A DNA stretch of 6,125 nt, from NCBI GenBank assembly GCA_947177695.1, contig CAMWVO010000130.1, positions 1-6,125 on the forward strand, given 5' to 3'. The position numbers and the translations under genes were made by a program. Shown here in pieces: positions 5,940-6,125 of the stretch. Within the stretch, counting starts at the first letter, position 1, and each line of letters starts with the position of its first letter. Below the pieces are notes generated by a model, which had not been told where the DNA came from, made no database searches, and saw only the letters and a program-made list of their open reading frames with translations. The DNA is from an uncultured Clostridia bacterium. GTDB lineage: Bacteria > Bacillota > Clostridia > Oscillospirales > Ruminococcaceae.

Positions 5940-6008
5940 CGTAAATCCGACAAGGACGGCTTTTATCGGAACAAACGGCACGCTGTTCATTTTGAAAACG
6001 TAAGACAC

Positions 6009-6038
6009 AAAAAGACCGCCCCGAAAGGAGCGGTCTTT
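6009..6038 (-). terminator. Terminator of the flagellin gene
   Basis: On the - strand AAAGACCGCTCC (6027-6038) pairs over 12 positions with GGGGCGGTCTTT (6011-6022). There is one G-U pair, a TTTC loop and a T-run ending near 6009. It lies 37 bases after the flagellin stop codon and isolates that gene from the one at 5344-5871. Confidence 0.9.
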
Positions 6039-6075
6039 GTAAATCGTATGAGCAGGGTATATGCCGTCAGAGAAC

Positions 6076-6125
6076 TTACTGGAGGAGCGAGAGAACGCCC
6101 TGGGGCAGCTGATTTGCCTGAGCAA
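6076..6125 (-). CDS. fliC: Flagellin, C-terminal end (partial, cut by window edge)
   Basis: The last 15 codons read AQANQLPQGVLSLLQ and then TAA (6076-6078). This matches the highly conserved flagellin C-terminus (LAQANQxPQxVLSLL). That segment forms the D0 helix, which packs in the filament core and is the part recognised for export by the flagellar type III system. Flagellin is secreted unfolded and polymerises into the filament outside the cell. The rest of the gene lies beyond position 6125, so length, copy number and regulation cannot be judged. The strong terminator at 6009-6038 fits a highly expressed gene. The symbol could equally be hag. Confidence 0.9.
   Translation of the reverse strand, partial: AQANQLPQGVLSLLQ

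Noticed and set aside
5868..6125. 85-residue open frame on the - strand at the right edge
   Set aside because: It overlaps the flagellin C-terminus in another frame and then reads through the flagellin terminator and the next promoter. The flagellin frame is the real one.

Overview
The window looks like chromosomal DNA of a flagellated, mid-GC member of the Bacillota, most likely class Clostridia. The reasons are strong Shine-Dalgarno sites close to the AAGGAGGTGATC ideal, sigma-A type promoters (TTGACA-17-TATACT, with extended -10 elements), compact hairpin-plus-T-run terminators, a type I-beta DAHP synthase with an N-terminal regulatory domain, a heterodimeric ABC exporter pair, and a flagellin C-terminus. 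Placement in Ruminococcaceae/Oscillospirales or Lachnospiraceae is only an impression.

Layout. Positions 1-218 are a non-coding, hairpin-rich stretch ending in a near-consensus promoter. It drives a complete DAHP synthase gene (219-1229, + strand), the first step of the shikimate pathway. A strong hairpin (1248-1283) ends that unit. Everything to the right is on the - strand. An exporter operon is read from about 5141 down to 1305, with two ABC half-transporters (584 aa, then 593 aa). Their ATP-site defects are complementary: the first lacks the catalytic Glu and switch His, and the second has an altered signature motif. Together they should form one degenerate and one catalytic ATP site, as in TM287/288, BmrCD and LmrCD. 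The substrate cannot be read from the sequence.

The most unusual part is the roughly 210-nt leader of the exporter operon. It holds two direct copies (88% identical, 95-nt period) of a 65-nt element that can form two hairpins. The downstream copy abuts the ribosome binding site of the first transporter gene. Both substitutions inside the main stem keep pairing (as G-U) only in RNA read in the operon's direction. This makes the element a candidate cis-acting RNA, or else a mobile or repetitive element. I could not match it to a riboswitch family I know.

Farther right is a single-gene unit (5344-5871, - strand) with its own promoter and terminator. It encodes a small Cys/His-motif protein resembling the C-terminal motif region of phage minor-capsid/gp7-like proteins. 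At the right edge, the last 15 codons of a flagellin gene enter on the - strand, followed by a strong terminator. The only gene-free stretch over 300 bases is 4932-5343, which holds the exporter leader and promoter, a possible operator and a terminator.
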